From Aurantimonas coralicida (GTDB lineage Bacteria > Pseudomonadota > Alphaproteobacteria > Rhizobiales > Rhizobiaceae), in NCBI GenBank assembly GCA_011050685.1, contig DRFF01000103.1, positions 1 to 38,656 on the forward strand: DNA of 38,656 bases. The letters are read 5' to 3'. Of this stretch, positions 17,435-25,853 are shown piece by piece. The translations under genes and the position numbers were made by a program. The notes under the pieces were generated by a model. The model was not told where the DNA came from, searched no databases, and saw only the letters and a list, made by a program, of their open reading frames with translations. Each line of letters opens with the position of its first letter. Within the stretch, counting starts at the first letter, position 1.

Positions 17435-17454
17435 CACTCGATTGTTTGCGAGTG
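17435..17454. other. Short perfect hairpin
   Basis: CACTCG (17435-17440) and CGAGTG (17449-17454) form a 6-bp stem around an 8-base loop in an AT-richer patch between the integrase and vapC remnants. It may be a leftover terminator or operator. Confidence 0.3.
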
Positions 17455-17477
17455 ACATAAGATATTGTTTTTCCTAG

Positions 17478-17698
17478 CCTCAGGCTCTGTTTGCGGGCCG
17501 CATCCTGTCGTTCGACGACAAAGCAGGCCTCATCTGGGCGCAGCTGATGGCGGCGGGAAAGCGGCCGGTAAGCCGCGCGGTGGGCTCGAAATGATTATCG
17601 CTGCTGTCGCAGGTGCGAACGACTGCGTGGTAGTAACATACAATGAAAAGGACTTTGTCGGAGTTGAGATCGTCAATCCTATGCGCGGAGCGATCTAG
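17478..17698 (+). pseudogene. vapC-like PIN toxin, 5'-truncated and frameshifted
   Basis: The first frame gives ALFAGRILSFDDKAGLIWAQ and MAAGK. A shift near 17560 then brings in GKAAGKPRGGLEMIIAAVAG, ANDCVVVTYNEKDF and NPMRGAI before the stop. Joined, this is the C-terminal half of a VapC/FitB PIN-domain ribonuclease, including the conserved D/E-M-IIAA and VVT.N..DF motifs. The N-terminal catalytic aspartate region is absent and no vapB antitoxin is visible upstream. It is a decayed toxin-antitoxin remnant within the island scar. Confidence 0.75.
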
Positions 17699-17759
17699 TG
17701 CAGAGCCGGTTCAACGAATGCGTTGGGAGATATGATGGCTGAAACTCAAATAGAGTAGA

Positions 17760-17867
17760 CGGAGCCGCAGGCTGTCCAAAGACTTCGAGAACCTGTCGCG
17801 CAACGCGCTCGCCTTCCTCAAACTGGCGTCTATCCGCTTCATGATCCGAAGGTTCTGTTTGAAATGA
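17760..17867 (+). pseudogene. IS5-family transposase C-terminal fragment
   Basis: The + frame reads RSRRLSKDFENLSRNALAFL followed by KLASIRFMIRRFCLK and a stop. This matches the end of IS5-group transposases (...KDFENL...ALAF..LA.IR.M.RRL). Only about 35 residues remain and no catalytic DDE part is present. No terminal inverted repeats could be paired because the other end is lost. Confidence 0.75.
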
Positions 17868-18224
17868 ATAACTTTCCGGACCAACTCTAAAGTCCGGCGG
17901 GCGTTCCCAATCCGCGCTTCACCGATATTCTCGCGCGAGGGCACTTCGCACGGATCGTGCATCCTCCGGAAATGCTCGGGAATATCGACGGCCGGACAAT
18001 GCGGCGGCGCAATATTCTTGCAGCGAAAGAACGGCCGTCAGCGTCCCAAAGGCTGGTCCGCGCTGCGGTAAAATCGCCTTGCTTGCTTGATAAAGATCAA
18101 CGTTCCGTCATGCCGGGCGGATACCATCGCAGCGAAATCACGCCAAGCCGCGCTCCGGCCGGTCGGAGCTTGGTCATTCTGCCTCTCCGTTGACCGCGCG
18201 ATCCCCGCCCAAAGGTGCGACGCC
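17868..18224. other. Gap before the acetyltransferase gene
   Basis: A 78-codon open frame exists at 17957-18193 but it has no recognisable family and no ribosome site. The promoter of the gene at 18225 should lie here; I could not identify it. An AAAGGTG ribosome site lies just before 18225. Confidence 0.4.
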
Positions 18225-20918
18225 ATGCAAGCCCTTCTCGACCGAAGTCCACTTCATCGACTTTTCAATCCGGAATCCATCGCCCTGTTCGGCGCCAGCG
18301 ATGCAAAAAACAGTGTCGGGGCAAAGGTCTGGTCGAATTTGACCACCGGAGACTTCAAGGGTCGACTCGTTCCGGTCAATCCAAAGCATAAAGAAGTCGG
18401 TGGAGTGACATGCTATAGCTCGATCCTCGACGTGCCCGGCGACATCGATCTGGCGGTCATTGCCACGCCGGCGCGCACGATCCCGCAGATCATCGCGGAT
18501 TGTGGCGAAAAGCGCATCAGAAATGCTATCGTCCTGTCGGCGGGCTTCGTGGAGGCTGGTGCGGAAGGCGAGCGGCTGCATCGTCAACTGCTCGACGCCG
18601 CGCGCCGCGCGAACATGCGCTTTCTCGGTCCAAACTGCGTCGGACTTGTCCGCCCCTGGCTCGGGTTGAACGCAACTTTCCTGAATTCCGGCGTGCCGCG
18701 GGGCCGTCTTGCCCTGATCTCGCAATCCGGTGCGCTTTGCTCGGCCATCGCCGACTGGGCCGCGCCACATCATCTCGGCTTTTCGGCGATCGTCTCGCTC
18801 GGCAACTCAGCTGACATCGACTTTGGCGATGCCCTGCATTTCCTTGCCGTCGACCCGAAGACCGAGGCGATCCTTCTCTACGTCGAGGGTGTGCGCAATG
18901 CGCCGTCGTTCCTGAGCGCGCTACGTGCCGCAGCACGCACAAAGCCGGTCATTGTGTTGAAGGCCGGCCGCCACAACCAGAGTTCGACGGCCGCCCACAC
19001 CCACACAGGCGCGCTGATAGGATCGGACGAGGTCTTCGATGCCGCACTTGCGCGCGCCGGGGCTGTGCGGGCCCGCACCTTCGGCCAACTCTTCGCCGCG
19101 GCCGAGATCCTGTCGGCCAACAAACGCTCGAAAGGCAACAGGCTTGGCATCGTCACCAATGGCGGAGGCGCGGGCGTTCTTGCCGCGGATCGCGCGGGCG
19201 ACATGGACGTTGACCTCGCCGCTCCGTCGGAGGCCACCGTCACGGCGCTGGACAATATCCTGCCGCCCTATTGGTCGCGCGCCAACCCGATCGACATTCT
19301 CGGCGACGCCGCGCCCGACCAGTTTAAGGCCGCGGTGAAGGCTGCCCTCGCCGATCCGAATTTCGACGGTCTGCTCGTGATGCTCACACCTCAGGCGATG
19401 ACCGACGCGACTGCGGTCGCGGAAGCGGTTGTTTCGGCCCTCGCCGAAAAACCCACCAAGCCGGTGATCGCCTGCTGGATGGGCGAAAGCTCGGTCGCCG
19501 AGGGACGCTTCCATCTGAGCAAAAACGGCATTCCCGATTTCACCACGCCCGAGCGTGCGGTCGAGGCATTCTCCTATCTGGCCCAGCACTACCGGCACCG
19601 GAAACTGGCGCTGGAAACCCCTGGCCCCGGCAACGCCTTCTCGCCGGATCTGAGCGGAGCGCGGATGATTATCGCCGGCGCACTCAGCGAGGGGCGCAGC
19701 ATGCTCTCGGACATCGAATCCAAGGCTCTGCTGCATGCCTTCAACATTCCGATCAACATCACCATCGAGGCCGCAACCCCGGCCGCCGCGGTGATCGCCG
19801 CCGAGACGGTCGGCTTTCCGGTCGCGATGAAGGTCAACTCACCTGACATCACCCACAAGTCGGACGTCGGCGGCGTACGCCTCAACATCATGAATGCAGC
19901 CGACGTCAAGCTTGCCTTCCGGGAAATCGCCGCGGGGATAGCGAAAACACGCGCCGATGCAGCTTTTCTCGGCGTCACGGTTGAGCGCATGGCCCATGTG
20001 GAGGACGCGCGCGAGCTTGTCATCGGTGCCAGCCGCGATCCGGTGTTCGGTCCGACTATCCTGTTCGGAGCGGGCGGCACGATGGTCGAAGTGCTGCGCG
20101 ACAGCGCCGTCTCGCTACCACCGCTGAACGCGGTTCTGGCAAATCGACTGATCAACCGCACACGGGTGTCGCGCCTGCTCGACGCCTTTCGCGACCGCCC
20201 GGCGGTGGACCGGGAGGCGGTGGTCGAGGTGCTGTTGCGTATTTCCGATCTCGTCTGCGAATTAGCCGAGGTGACGGAACTCGACATCAACCCGCTGTTT
20301 GCCGGTCGCGATGGCGTCATCGCCGTCGATGCGCGCATCGGCATCGCCCGACCGCCGGCGCGCAGCGGTCCGTATGACCATGTCGCGATCCATCCGTTCC
20401 CGCGCCATCTCGTCTGGAAGGAGCACCTCTCCGACGGCACTCCACTGACCATCCGGCCGATCCGCCCGGAGGATGCCGAAAGCGAGCAGACCTTTGTGCG
20501 CGAACTCTCGCCGGAAGCCAGGCAGTTCAGATTCATGGGCACGCTGAACCAGCTTTCGCAGGAGATGCTCGTGCGTTTCACGCAAATCGACTATCGCCGC
20601 GAGATGGCACTGGTTGCGATGACCGAAGGTCCGCGCGGACCACGTCAGCAAGGCGTCGCGCGCTACGTCATCAATCCGGATATGACAAGCTGCGAGTTCG
20701 CCGTCGTGGTCTCTGACGAGGTGCAGAAGCAGGGCATCGGCACGCGGCTGATGAAGGCGCTGATGGAAGCGGCGCGCGACGAGCACAGCCTGGCCGTGAT
20801 GGAGGGCACGGTGCTGGCGCGCAACGCCTCGATGCTGCAACTGATGGCGGAACTCGGTTTCTCGGAAAGTCCCGATCCCGACGACCCCGGGCTTGTCTTC
20901 GTCGAGCGGGCGCTCTGA
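18225..20918 (+). CDS. Pat-like protein lysine acetyltransferase (ADP-forming acyl-CoA synthetase/GNAT fusion)
   Basis: The 897-residue protein has the full acyl-CoA synthetase (ADP-forming)-like part: CoA-binding Rossmann segment IALFGASDAKNSVGAKVWSN near 19-38, LGPNCVGL, the AAHTHTGALIGSDE stretch, and an ATP-grasp region (KALLHAFNIPIN, VAMKVNSPDITHKSDVGGVR). A C-terminal GNAT domain starts near 741 (LTIRPIRPEDA) with the acetyl-CoA loop QKQGIGTRLM near 834. This is the architecture of Salmonella/E. coli Pat (YfiQ), where the synthetase-like part is regulatory and the GNAT domain acetylates lysines of metabolic enzymes such as Acs. The ATG at 18225 has AAAGGTG upstream; the frame is open 46 codons earlier without support. 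The deacetylase gene begins 3 bp after its stop. Confidence 0.93.
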   Translation: MQALLDRSPLHRLFNPESIALFGASDAKNSVGAKVWSNLTTGDFKGRLVPVNPKHKEVGGVTCYSSILDVPGDIDLAVIATPARTIPQIIADCGEKRIRNAIVLSAGFVEAGAEGERLHRQLLDAARRANMRFLGPNCVGLVRPWLGLNATFLNSGVPRGRLALISQSGALCSAIADWAAPHHLGFSAIVSLGNSADIDFGDALHFLAVDPKTEAILLYVEGVRNAPSFLSALRAAARTKPVIVLKAGRHNQSSTAAHTHTGALIGSDEVFDAALARAGAVRARTFGQLFAAAEILSANKRSKGNRLGIVTNGGGAGVLAADRAGDMDVDLAAPSEATVTALDNILPPYWSRANPIDILGDAAPDQFKAAVKAALADPNFDGLLVMLTPQAMTDATAVAEAVVSALAEKPTKPVIACWMGESSVAEGRFHLSKNGIPDFTTPERAVEAFSYLAQHYRHRKLALETPGPGNAFSPDLSGARMIIAGALSEGRSMLSDIESKALLHAFNIPINITIEAATPAAAVIAAETVGFPVAMKVNSPDITHKSDVGGVRLNIMNAADVKLAFREIAAGIAKTRADAAFLGVTVERMAHVEDARELVIGASRDPVFGPTILFGAGGTMVEVLRDSAVSLPPLNAVLANRLINRTRVSRLLDAFRDRPAVDREAVVEVLLRISDLVCELAEVTELDINPLFAGRDGVIAVDARIGIARPPARSGPYDHVAIHPFPRHLVWKEHLSDGTPLTIRPIRPEDAESEQTFVRELSPEARQFRFMGTLNQLSQEMLVRFTQIDYRREMALVAMTEGPRGPRQQGVARYVINPDMTSCEFAVVVSDEVQKQGIGTRLMKALMEAARDEHSLAVMEGTVLARNASMLQLMAELGFSESPDPDDPGLVFVERAL

Positions 20919-20921
20919 GGC

Positions 20922-21839
20922 ATGCTCGGTATCGTTTCGCACCCCGACTGCCTGGAACACGACGCCGGGCCACTCCACCCCGATACGCGCGGGCGTCTGG
21001 ACGCGATTTCGAACCAGATGATTTCATCCGGCCTCGATTTCGTGGTTCGGCATTACGACGCACCGCTTGTCACCCGCGCCCAGCTCGAGCGCGTGCATGA
21101 ACCGGTCTATCTCGACCGGCTCGAAGCCACGTCGCCCGCCGCCGGCTTGGTGGCGATCGACGGTGACACAGTGTTGTCGCCCGGTACCTTGCGCGCGGCG
21201 CAACGGGCGGCTGGCGCCGGTGTCCTCGGCGTCGACCTGATCCTCTCCGGCGAGGCCGGCCCGGTTTTCTGTCCGGTCCGCCCGCCGGGCCACCATGCCG
21301 AGGCGGGCGCGGCGCTCGGCTTTTGCCTGTTCAATAACATTGCCGTCGCTTCAGCCCATGCGCTCGATGCGCATGGGCTGAAGCGTGTCGCGATCATCGA
21401 TTTCGACGCTCATCACGGCAATGGCACGGAGGAAATCTTCAAGCATGACAAGCGGGTTCTGTTCTGCTCGTCCTTCCAGCACCCGTTCTATCCCTTTACC
21501 GGCCATGCATCCGAGACGCCCAACCTCGTCGCTATCCCGCTTGCCGCCGGCGCGACCGGGCCGGAGTTTCGCGAAGCGGTTACCGATCATTGGCTCCCTG
21601 CCCTCGAACGCTTCGCACCGCAGATGGTGTTCATTTCGGCAGGCTTCGACGCCCATATTCTAGACGACATGTCGGATCTCTGCCTGACGGAGGCCGACTA
21701 CGTATGGGTGACCGACAAGCTTCTTGGCGTCGCACGCGCGCATGGCGAAGGCCGCGTGCTCTCCATGCTTGAGGGCGGCTACGAACCCACGGCGCTCGCT
21801 CGCAGCGTCGTCGCGCATCTGAAAGCGCTGATCGGGTGA
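20922..21839 (+). CDS. Histone-deacetylase-family (AcuC/HDAC-like) amidohydrolase
   Basis: This 305-residue zinc hydrolase of the arginase/deacetylase fold has the family signatures: RPPGHHAE with H124 and H125, IIDFDAHHGNGTEEIF with zinc ligands D162 and H164, ISAGFDAH with D243, and the catalytic tyrosine Y287 in LEGGYEP. It should remove acetyl or acyl groups from lysine or from small amines. It begins 3 bp after the Pat-like gene and must be cotranscribed with it. The writer and eraser of a lysine acyl mark are thus in one operon. Polyamine deacetylation is the main alternative. Just beyond its stop lies an IS110-type remnant. Confidence 0.93.
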   Translation: MLGIVSHPDCLEHDAGPLHPDTRGRLDAISNQMISSGLDFVVRHYDAPLVTRAQLERVHEPVYLDRLEATSPAAGLVAIDGDTVLSPGTLRAAQRAAGAGVLGVDLILSGEAGPVFCPVRPPGHHAEAGAALGFCLFNNIAVASAHALDAHGLKRVAIIDFDAHHGNGTEEIFKHDKRVLFCSSFQHPFYPFTGHASETPNLVAIPLAAGATGPEFREAVTDHWLPALERFAPQMVFISAGFDAHILDDMSDLCLTEADYVWVTDKLLGVARAHGEGRVLSMLEGGYEPTALARSVVAHLKALIG

Positions 21840-21881
21840 GCGCCGCGAGCGGTTCCGGTATCCGCGACACTGATCGCCTAT

Positions 21882-22091
21882 TCAATTTCCCGCGCTCGAA
21901 GGCGCAGTGCCTCTGACGGTCTGTTTGGCATCAAGGCATCGCCCCTTAGGTTCATCACGCTTTGGCACCTTGCCGCTCGCTTTCGCCATGATCACCGGCG
22001 CCCGATATATGCCGCCCGCGACGAGAAGCGCCCAGATCGCGCGGGCGATCTTGTTGGCCAGCGCCCACGCCCGCGACCTTGCATGGCTGAC
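21882..22091 (-). pseudogene. IS110-family transposase C-terminal fragment
   Basis: On the - strand, a frame ending in TGA at 21882 reads SHARSRAWALANKIARAIWA and LLVAGGIYRAPVIMAKASGK. The ALANK.AR..WALL..G..YR pattern is typical of the C-terminal end of IS110/IS1111-group transposases. Only about 65 residues remain; the DEDD nuclease and Tnp_20 serine domains are absent. The fragment starts a few bases after the apbE stop on the same strand, so the insertion may have replaced the original apbE downstream sequence. Confidence 0.65.
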
Positions 22092-22097
22092 GCGCCA

Positions 22098-23132
22098 TCA
22101 GCGACGATCCACAAGGGAAGTTTCACGCCACTGCGGGTCTGCTTCAGGCGTCAACGCGACCGGTGAGTGCGCAGCCGGATGCTCCTTCCCGTCCATCCAG
22201 CCGACGCGGCTCTGACGCAGGGTTTCGCCGACACGTTCGATGAAAATCGCTTTCAGCCCGTGATGTCGTGCGATCTCCAGCCCTGCGCCTGCGCCCCGCA
22301 CCATGAGAGCCGTTGCCCAGGCGTCCGCGTCCATGCAGCTTTCCCCCAGCACGGTGACCGATGCCGGCGATCCCGTGGCCGGGCCGCCCCGGGCCGGATC
22401 CATGGTGTGGGACAAGCGCCGTCCGCCAACATCAAGCCAGTGTCGGTAGTCACCGGATGTCGCGACTGCGCAATCCGCCAGTTCCAGGATCGAGAGCGGC
22501 GCGCGCTCCTCAAAGTCGGGCCGCTCCAGCGCCACCGTCCAGGGGCGGCCATCGGAGCGCTGACCGCATGCGCGCATCTCGCCATCGAGCCCCACCAGGG
22601 CATCCGTGATCCCGAAGCGTCCCAGCACCGCCATCATGCGATCGACGGCGTAACCTTTGGCGATGCCCGCCAGGTCCAGCGTCATGGGCGCGTGTTTGCG
22701 AACCCTCAGCGCATCGCCGTCAAGCTCGAGAACCTCATGCGCCAAGGCGTGGGCCCTGCCCAGGGCTACCCGCATCGCCTGTGGGTCCGCATGTTGCGGC
22801 CCGAACCCCCAGGCGGTGACGACATCGCCCATGCCGATATCGAAGGCGCCATCGGACAGCCGCCCGATCTCGAGGCCACGGGCCAAAACCTCCATCAGTT
22901 CGGGAGGGACCGAAACCCATTCACCCACCGGCGCGCGATTGACACACATCAGGTCGCTATCGGGCTTCCAGGTGGACATCTGGCGATCCACCAGGCCCAC
23001 GCTTTCGGCCAACGCGCAACGGATCGGAACGGGGTCCGTAGCGGGCGATGCATCGAATAGCGCCGACCAGCGGGTGCCCATGGTTGGCCCATTCAGCGCG
23101 TGGCGAACCAGATCAATAAACGTCCTCGGCAT
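22098..23132 (-). CDS. apbE: FAD:protein FMN transferase (ApbE)
   Basis: ApbE hydrolyses FAD and attaches FMN to a Thr or Ser of target proteins. The family motifs are present: NGPTMGTRWSALFD near the start, DGAFDIGMGDVVTAWGFGP, LDLAGIAKGYAVDRMM, CAVATSGDYRHWLDVGGRRL, SHTMDPARGGP and MDADAWATALMV. It lacks an obvious signal peptide or lipobox, although many ApbE proteins are exported. The start overlaps the reductase gene by 20 bases, so the two are coupled; an internal ATG at codon 18 would remove only pre-domain residues. Its neighbour DUF2271 protein carries a TGAS motif that could be its substrate. The C-terminus runs up to an IS110 remnant. Confidence 0.93.
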   Translation of the reverse strand: MPRTFIDLVRHALNGPTMGTRWSALFDASPATDPVPIRCALAESVGLVDRQMSTWKPDSDLMCVNRAPVGEWVSVPPELMEVLARGLEIGRLSDGAFDIGMGDVVTAWGFGPQHADPQAMRVALGRAHALAHEVLELDGDALRVRKHAPMTLDLAGIAKGYAVDRMMAVLGRFGITDALVGLDGEMRACGQRSDGRPWTVALERPDFEERAPLSILELADCAVATSGDYRHWLDVGGRRLSHTMDPARGGPATGSPASVTVLGESCMDADAWATALMVRGAGAGLEIARHHGLKAIFIERVGETLRQSRVGWMDGKEHPAAHSPVALTPEADPQWRETSLVDRR

Positions 23133-25320
23133 AGCGATTCTCCGCTTTCAACATCGCAGGTGTCAAACCCTGCGGGGTCAGGATATCCGTCAGCGCCTCC
23201 GCCACCCCCGCAGCCATGTCGCGTCCGCCACAGACCAGCACCTGCGCGCCGTCGGCGATCAGTCGCGCGACCTTCGGGGCGTCCCTTCGCAGCGCATCCT
23301 GGACATAGGCCCGCTGCTCCGTCCGTGAGAACGCGGTCGTGATAGAGGCAAGCCGGCCTTCCGTCCGCCAACCGGCGATCTCCGTGCCATAGAGAAAATC
23401 GCTGTCGGGGTGCCGGGCGCCGAACCACAGGTGCATCGGCCGGGCGCGCCGATTGGCCCGCGCGAATCCGGCAAGTGGTCCGATGCCTGTCCCAGCGCCG
23501 ATGAGGATTATCGGCTTGTGGTTTCGCGCGGGCCGAAACGCGGGGTTGCGGCGTATGAAGCCCGGCATGCTGTCGCCCGGTTGCAGGTCGAGAAGCTGCC
23601 CGGAGCAAAGACCGCCGGGGTGCTTCTTGACCACGATTTCGACGAAGCCATCGCCGCGTCCCGAAGCGAGCGAGTAGAACCGGGGCACGGCGGATCCGTC
23701 GGGGACGATGCCCAGAAGATCGCCGGGCCGAAAGCCTCCGAAGCCGCGTCCGAGCACGCGCTTCCAGAGCGAGGCCGTGGGCGGGGCGAAGCGCAGGATT
23801 GCGGTCGGCGCTTGCACCTCGGCCCCGTAGTCGCGGCGCGAGATCAGGGTCAGCGCCTCTGTCGCCGGCAGAACCGGCTGGTGGCCGAGCTCGAGTTCGA
23901 TCTCCATGGCGGTGCCGAGCGCCCGGCCCCAGCGGGCGAAATCCTGCGGCGACTGGCGGTCGACCGTGTCGAACGGCAGCAGCATCTTCCAGCCCCGCGC
24001 CTCGGCAGTCTCGGCAACGGCGCGGGCGAAGGCGCAGTAGGCCGGGAAGCTGCGGTCGCCGAAACCCAGCACCGCGAAAGCTGCGGCGGGCGGCGCATCG
24101 AGCTGCGCGACCCGGTCGAGGAACCCTCTGGCCGATGCCGGCGCATCGCCGTCGCCATAGGTTGCGGCGAGAACGATGATCTGCTGCGCGCGGGTGTAGC
24201 CGGCCGGATCGAAGGCCGACATCGGTGCAGCATGAACGCTCTGGCCCGCATCCGTCAGCGCCTTGTGCAGCGTCGCGGCAAAGCTCCATGTGCTGCCACC
24301 CTCGCTGCCGACCAGAATGATCGTTTCGGCCCGGGAAGCTGGCTGGTTGGCGTGGATCTGCGGCCTGCTCCGCCGCCCCGCCCACCACAGCACCATCCCG
24401 GTTCCGCCCATCACCGGCACGCCGAGAGCCATCAGCCCGAGCACCAGCCCCAGCGTTGCCGCTCCTTGGCCGGTGTGCAGCATGTAGATCGTTTCCGAGA
24501 GGCGCTCCCACCCGGTCAGGTCAGTCCAGCCAAGCAGTGCGCCCGTGCCCTGATCGAGATACCCGATGCCCCGGTCGGTCTTCAGCGTGAAGATATCGGT
24601 TGCGTCGCCGGGATAGGGAAAGTTCAGTTCGCGAAGTTCCGCGGTCGGGGTTCCGCCGAGCAGGTCGATCGCACCGAGCGCCACGCCAGTTTCGCCGCTC
24701 ATCTCGGACGGGACGGCAAGCGGCACTCCGCCGTCGGGTAAAAGATCGAAGGTGGAGGCCGTCATCCAGAGCGCGGTGGCGGAAGAGAGCGCGAGGCCCA
24801 ACACCGCGACGCGGGCGATCTCCACATGCAGGCGGCCTGGCATCGGACCGCGCAGCGGGGAGAACCAGCGGCGCCACCCACCTGCCCGCCGCGCGACCAG
24901 AAGCGCCCCGGAAACTGAAAGGACGAGCATCGCCAAAGCGGCCGCCGCCATGGTGATGCGTCCGCCGTCCCCGAGGAACAGGGACCGGTGCAGGTTGGTC
25001 AGCCAGCGCTCGGTCTGATTGGGGTCAGCCGAAGCGATCCCCTCTCCCGTGGCCGGATCGATGACCGCGGCGCCCGGCGTGCCGGCGTCGAACCAGTAGG
25101 CGGTGATCCGGCCGGACGGTGCGCGGCGGATCTGCTCGACGCCAGGATAGACAGCCTGGATGCGTAAAGCGAGGTCGGCCACGGTCAGACCGGCTTCCGC
25201 CTGCGGCGCAGCGAGGCGCTCCGCCGCCGGAAAGACGGACAGCGCCGCCCCGCTGAGCGCCAGAACGGTGACGAGAGCCAGAGCCACGAGACCCGGCCAG
25301 CGATGGAGCGCGCGGAGCAT
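23113..25320 (-). CDS. PepSY membrane / flavodoxin / CysJ-like reductase fusion
   Basis: The N-terminal 320 residues are a PepSY-associated membrane unit with helices near 9-30, 122-144, 168-188 and 286-314. Histidines next to them (H6, H111, H165, H282) could bind haem as in FoxB-type ferric reductases. A flavodoxin-like domain follows from about 333 (ILVGSEGGSTWSFAATLHKA), then an FAD domain (RFYSLASG near the middle) and an NAD(P)H domain (ILIGAGTGIGPLAGFARAN, VLVCGGRDMAAG). The end RYAEDVY matches the terminal aromatic of CysJ and cytochrome P450 reductase. It should pass electrons from NADPH through FAD and FMN to the membrane haems and on to a periplasmic acceptor, perhaps a flavinylated partner or ferric iron. 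It is the third gene of a four-gene operon. Confidence 0.92.
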   Translation of the reverse strand: MLRALHRWPGLVALALVTVLALSGAALSVFPAAERLAAPQAEAGLTVADLALRIQAVYPGVEQIRRAPSGRITAYWFDAGTPGAAVIDPATGEGIASADPNQTERWLTNLHRSLFLGDGGRITMAAAALAMLVLSVSGALLVARRAGGWRRWFSPLRGPMPGRLHVEIARVAVLGLALSSATALWMTASTFDLLPDGGVPLAVPSEMSGETGVALGAIDLLGGTPTAELRELNFPYPGDATDIFTLKTDRGIGYLDQGTGALLGWTDLTGWERLSETIYMLHTGQGAATLGLVLGLMALGVPVMGGTGMVLWWAGRRSRPQIHANQPASRAETIILVGSEGGSTWSFAATLHKALTDAGQSVHAAPMSAFDPAGYTRAQQIIVLAATYGDGDAPASARGFLDRVAQLDAPPAAAFAVLGFGDRSFPAYCAFARAVAETAEARGWKMLLPFDTVDRQSPQDFARWGRALGTAMEIELELGHQPVLPATEALTLISRRDYGAEVQAPTAILRFAPPTASLWKRVLGRGFGGFRPGDLLGIVPDGSAVPRFYSLASGRGDGFVEIVVKKHPGGLCSGQLLDLQPGDSMPGFIRRNPAFRPARNHKPIILIGAGTGIGPLAGFARANRRARPMHLWFGARHPDSDFLYGTEIAGWRTEGRLASITTAFSRTEQRAYVQDALRRDAPKVARLIADGAQVLVCGGRDMAAGVAEALTDILTPQGLTPAMLKAENRYAEDVY

Positions 25321-25332
25321 GACCTCGCCTCC

Positions 25333-25803
25333 TCACATGCCGTAGCTGAAGTTGGCGATGTAGCGACGCCCGCGCACCGGCGTACTGGCGCCGGCCGTCG
25401 TCAGCGGCACAGCCACCTCGTTCGGACTGTCGCGCATGTCCTCGACGGCCGCGTCGATATGCAGCGTGTATCCCGCATCGAACAGCGCATCGGCCAGGTC
25501 GAGCGTAATCGACAGCTCGCGTCCGGCGCCCACACTGGCGCCGGTGATGCCGTTGATCTGGGCGGCATCGCCTCCAGTGGCGCGATACCAGTCCGAGAGG
25601 TGTTCGTAGTACTTCGACTTGCCGCCAGCCATCCAGAGACTGCCGACATATGCGCCCTGCGCATCGGTGACATAGTAAGCAAGATAGGCGCCATCACCGC
25701 CATAGGTGTTGAGCGTCGTGGTCAGCACAACTGGGCGCGCCACGGCGAGGCTGGGAAGCGTCAGCGCGGTCGTCAGCGCGAGCGTTGCTAGAACGAATTT
25801 CAT
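25333..25803 (-). CDS. Exported DUF2271-type protein, candidate flavinylation substrate
   Basis: The 156-residue protein starts with a signal peptide (MKFVLATLALTTALTLPSLA, likely cleaved after AVA). The body fits DUF2271: VLTTTLNTYGGDGAYLAYYV, GSLWMAGGKSKYYEHLSDWY and the C-terminal RRYIANFSYGM. Residues 84-90 read NGITGAS, close to the D-G-x-T-G-A-T/S sequence that ApbE modifies with FMN at the threonine (here T87). It lies 12 bp upstream of the PepSY reductase and in the same operon as apbE. A periplasmic FMN carrier reduced by the membrane fusion protein is the simplest reading. The modification is inferred from motif and context. Confidence 0.87.
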   Translation of the reverse strand: MKFVLATLALTTALTLPSLAVARPVVLTTTLNTYGGDGAYLAYYVTDAQGAYVGSLWMAGGKSKYYEHLSDWYRATGGDAAQINGITGASVGAGRELSITLDLADALFDAGYTLHIDAAVEDMRDSPNEVAVPLTTAGASTPVRGRRYIANFSYGM

Positions 25804-25853
25804 CGGGTTCTGCCTTGTCGTTGAGGGGTGAGGACGGGGGCGACGGGCCGGGG

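Larger units (their letters stand above)
16724..18224. other. Mobile-element graveyard
   Basis: This 1.5-kb stretch has no intact gene. It holds fragments described separately: a recombinase tail, a tRNA-Arg 3' half, a tyrosine integrase piece, a PIN toxin end and an IS5-type transposase end. Their close packing with no complete element points to repeated insertion and deletion at one site between the glycan island and the acetyltransferase gene. Confidence 0.7.

Noticed and set aside
23410-24741. Long + strand open frame opposite the PepSY reductase gene
   Set aside because: It is antisense to a well-supported gene, its protein has no family features, and GC-rich codon bias creates such frames.
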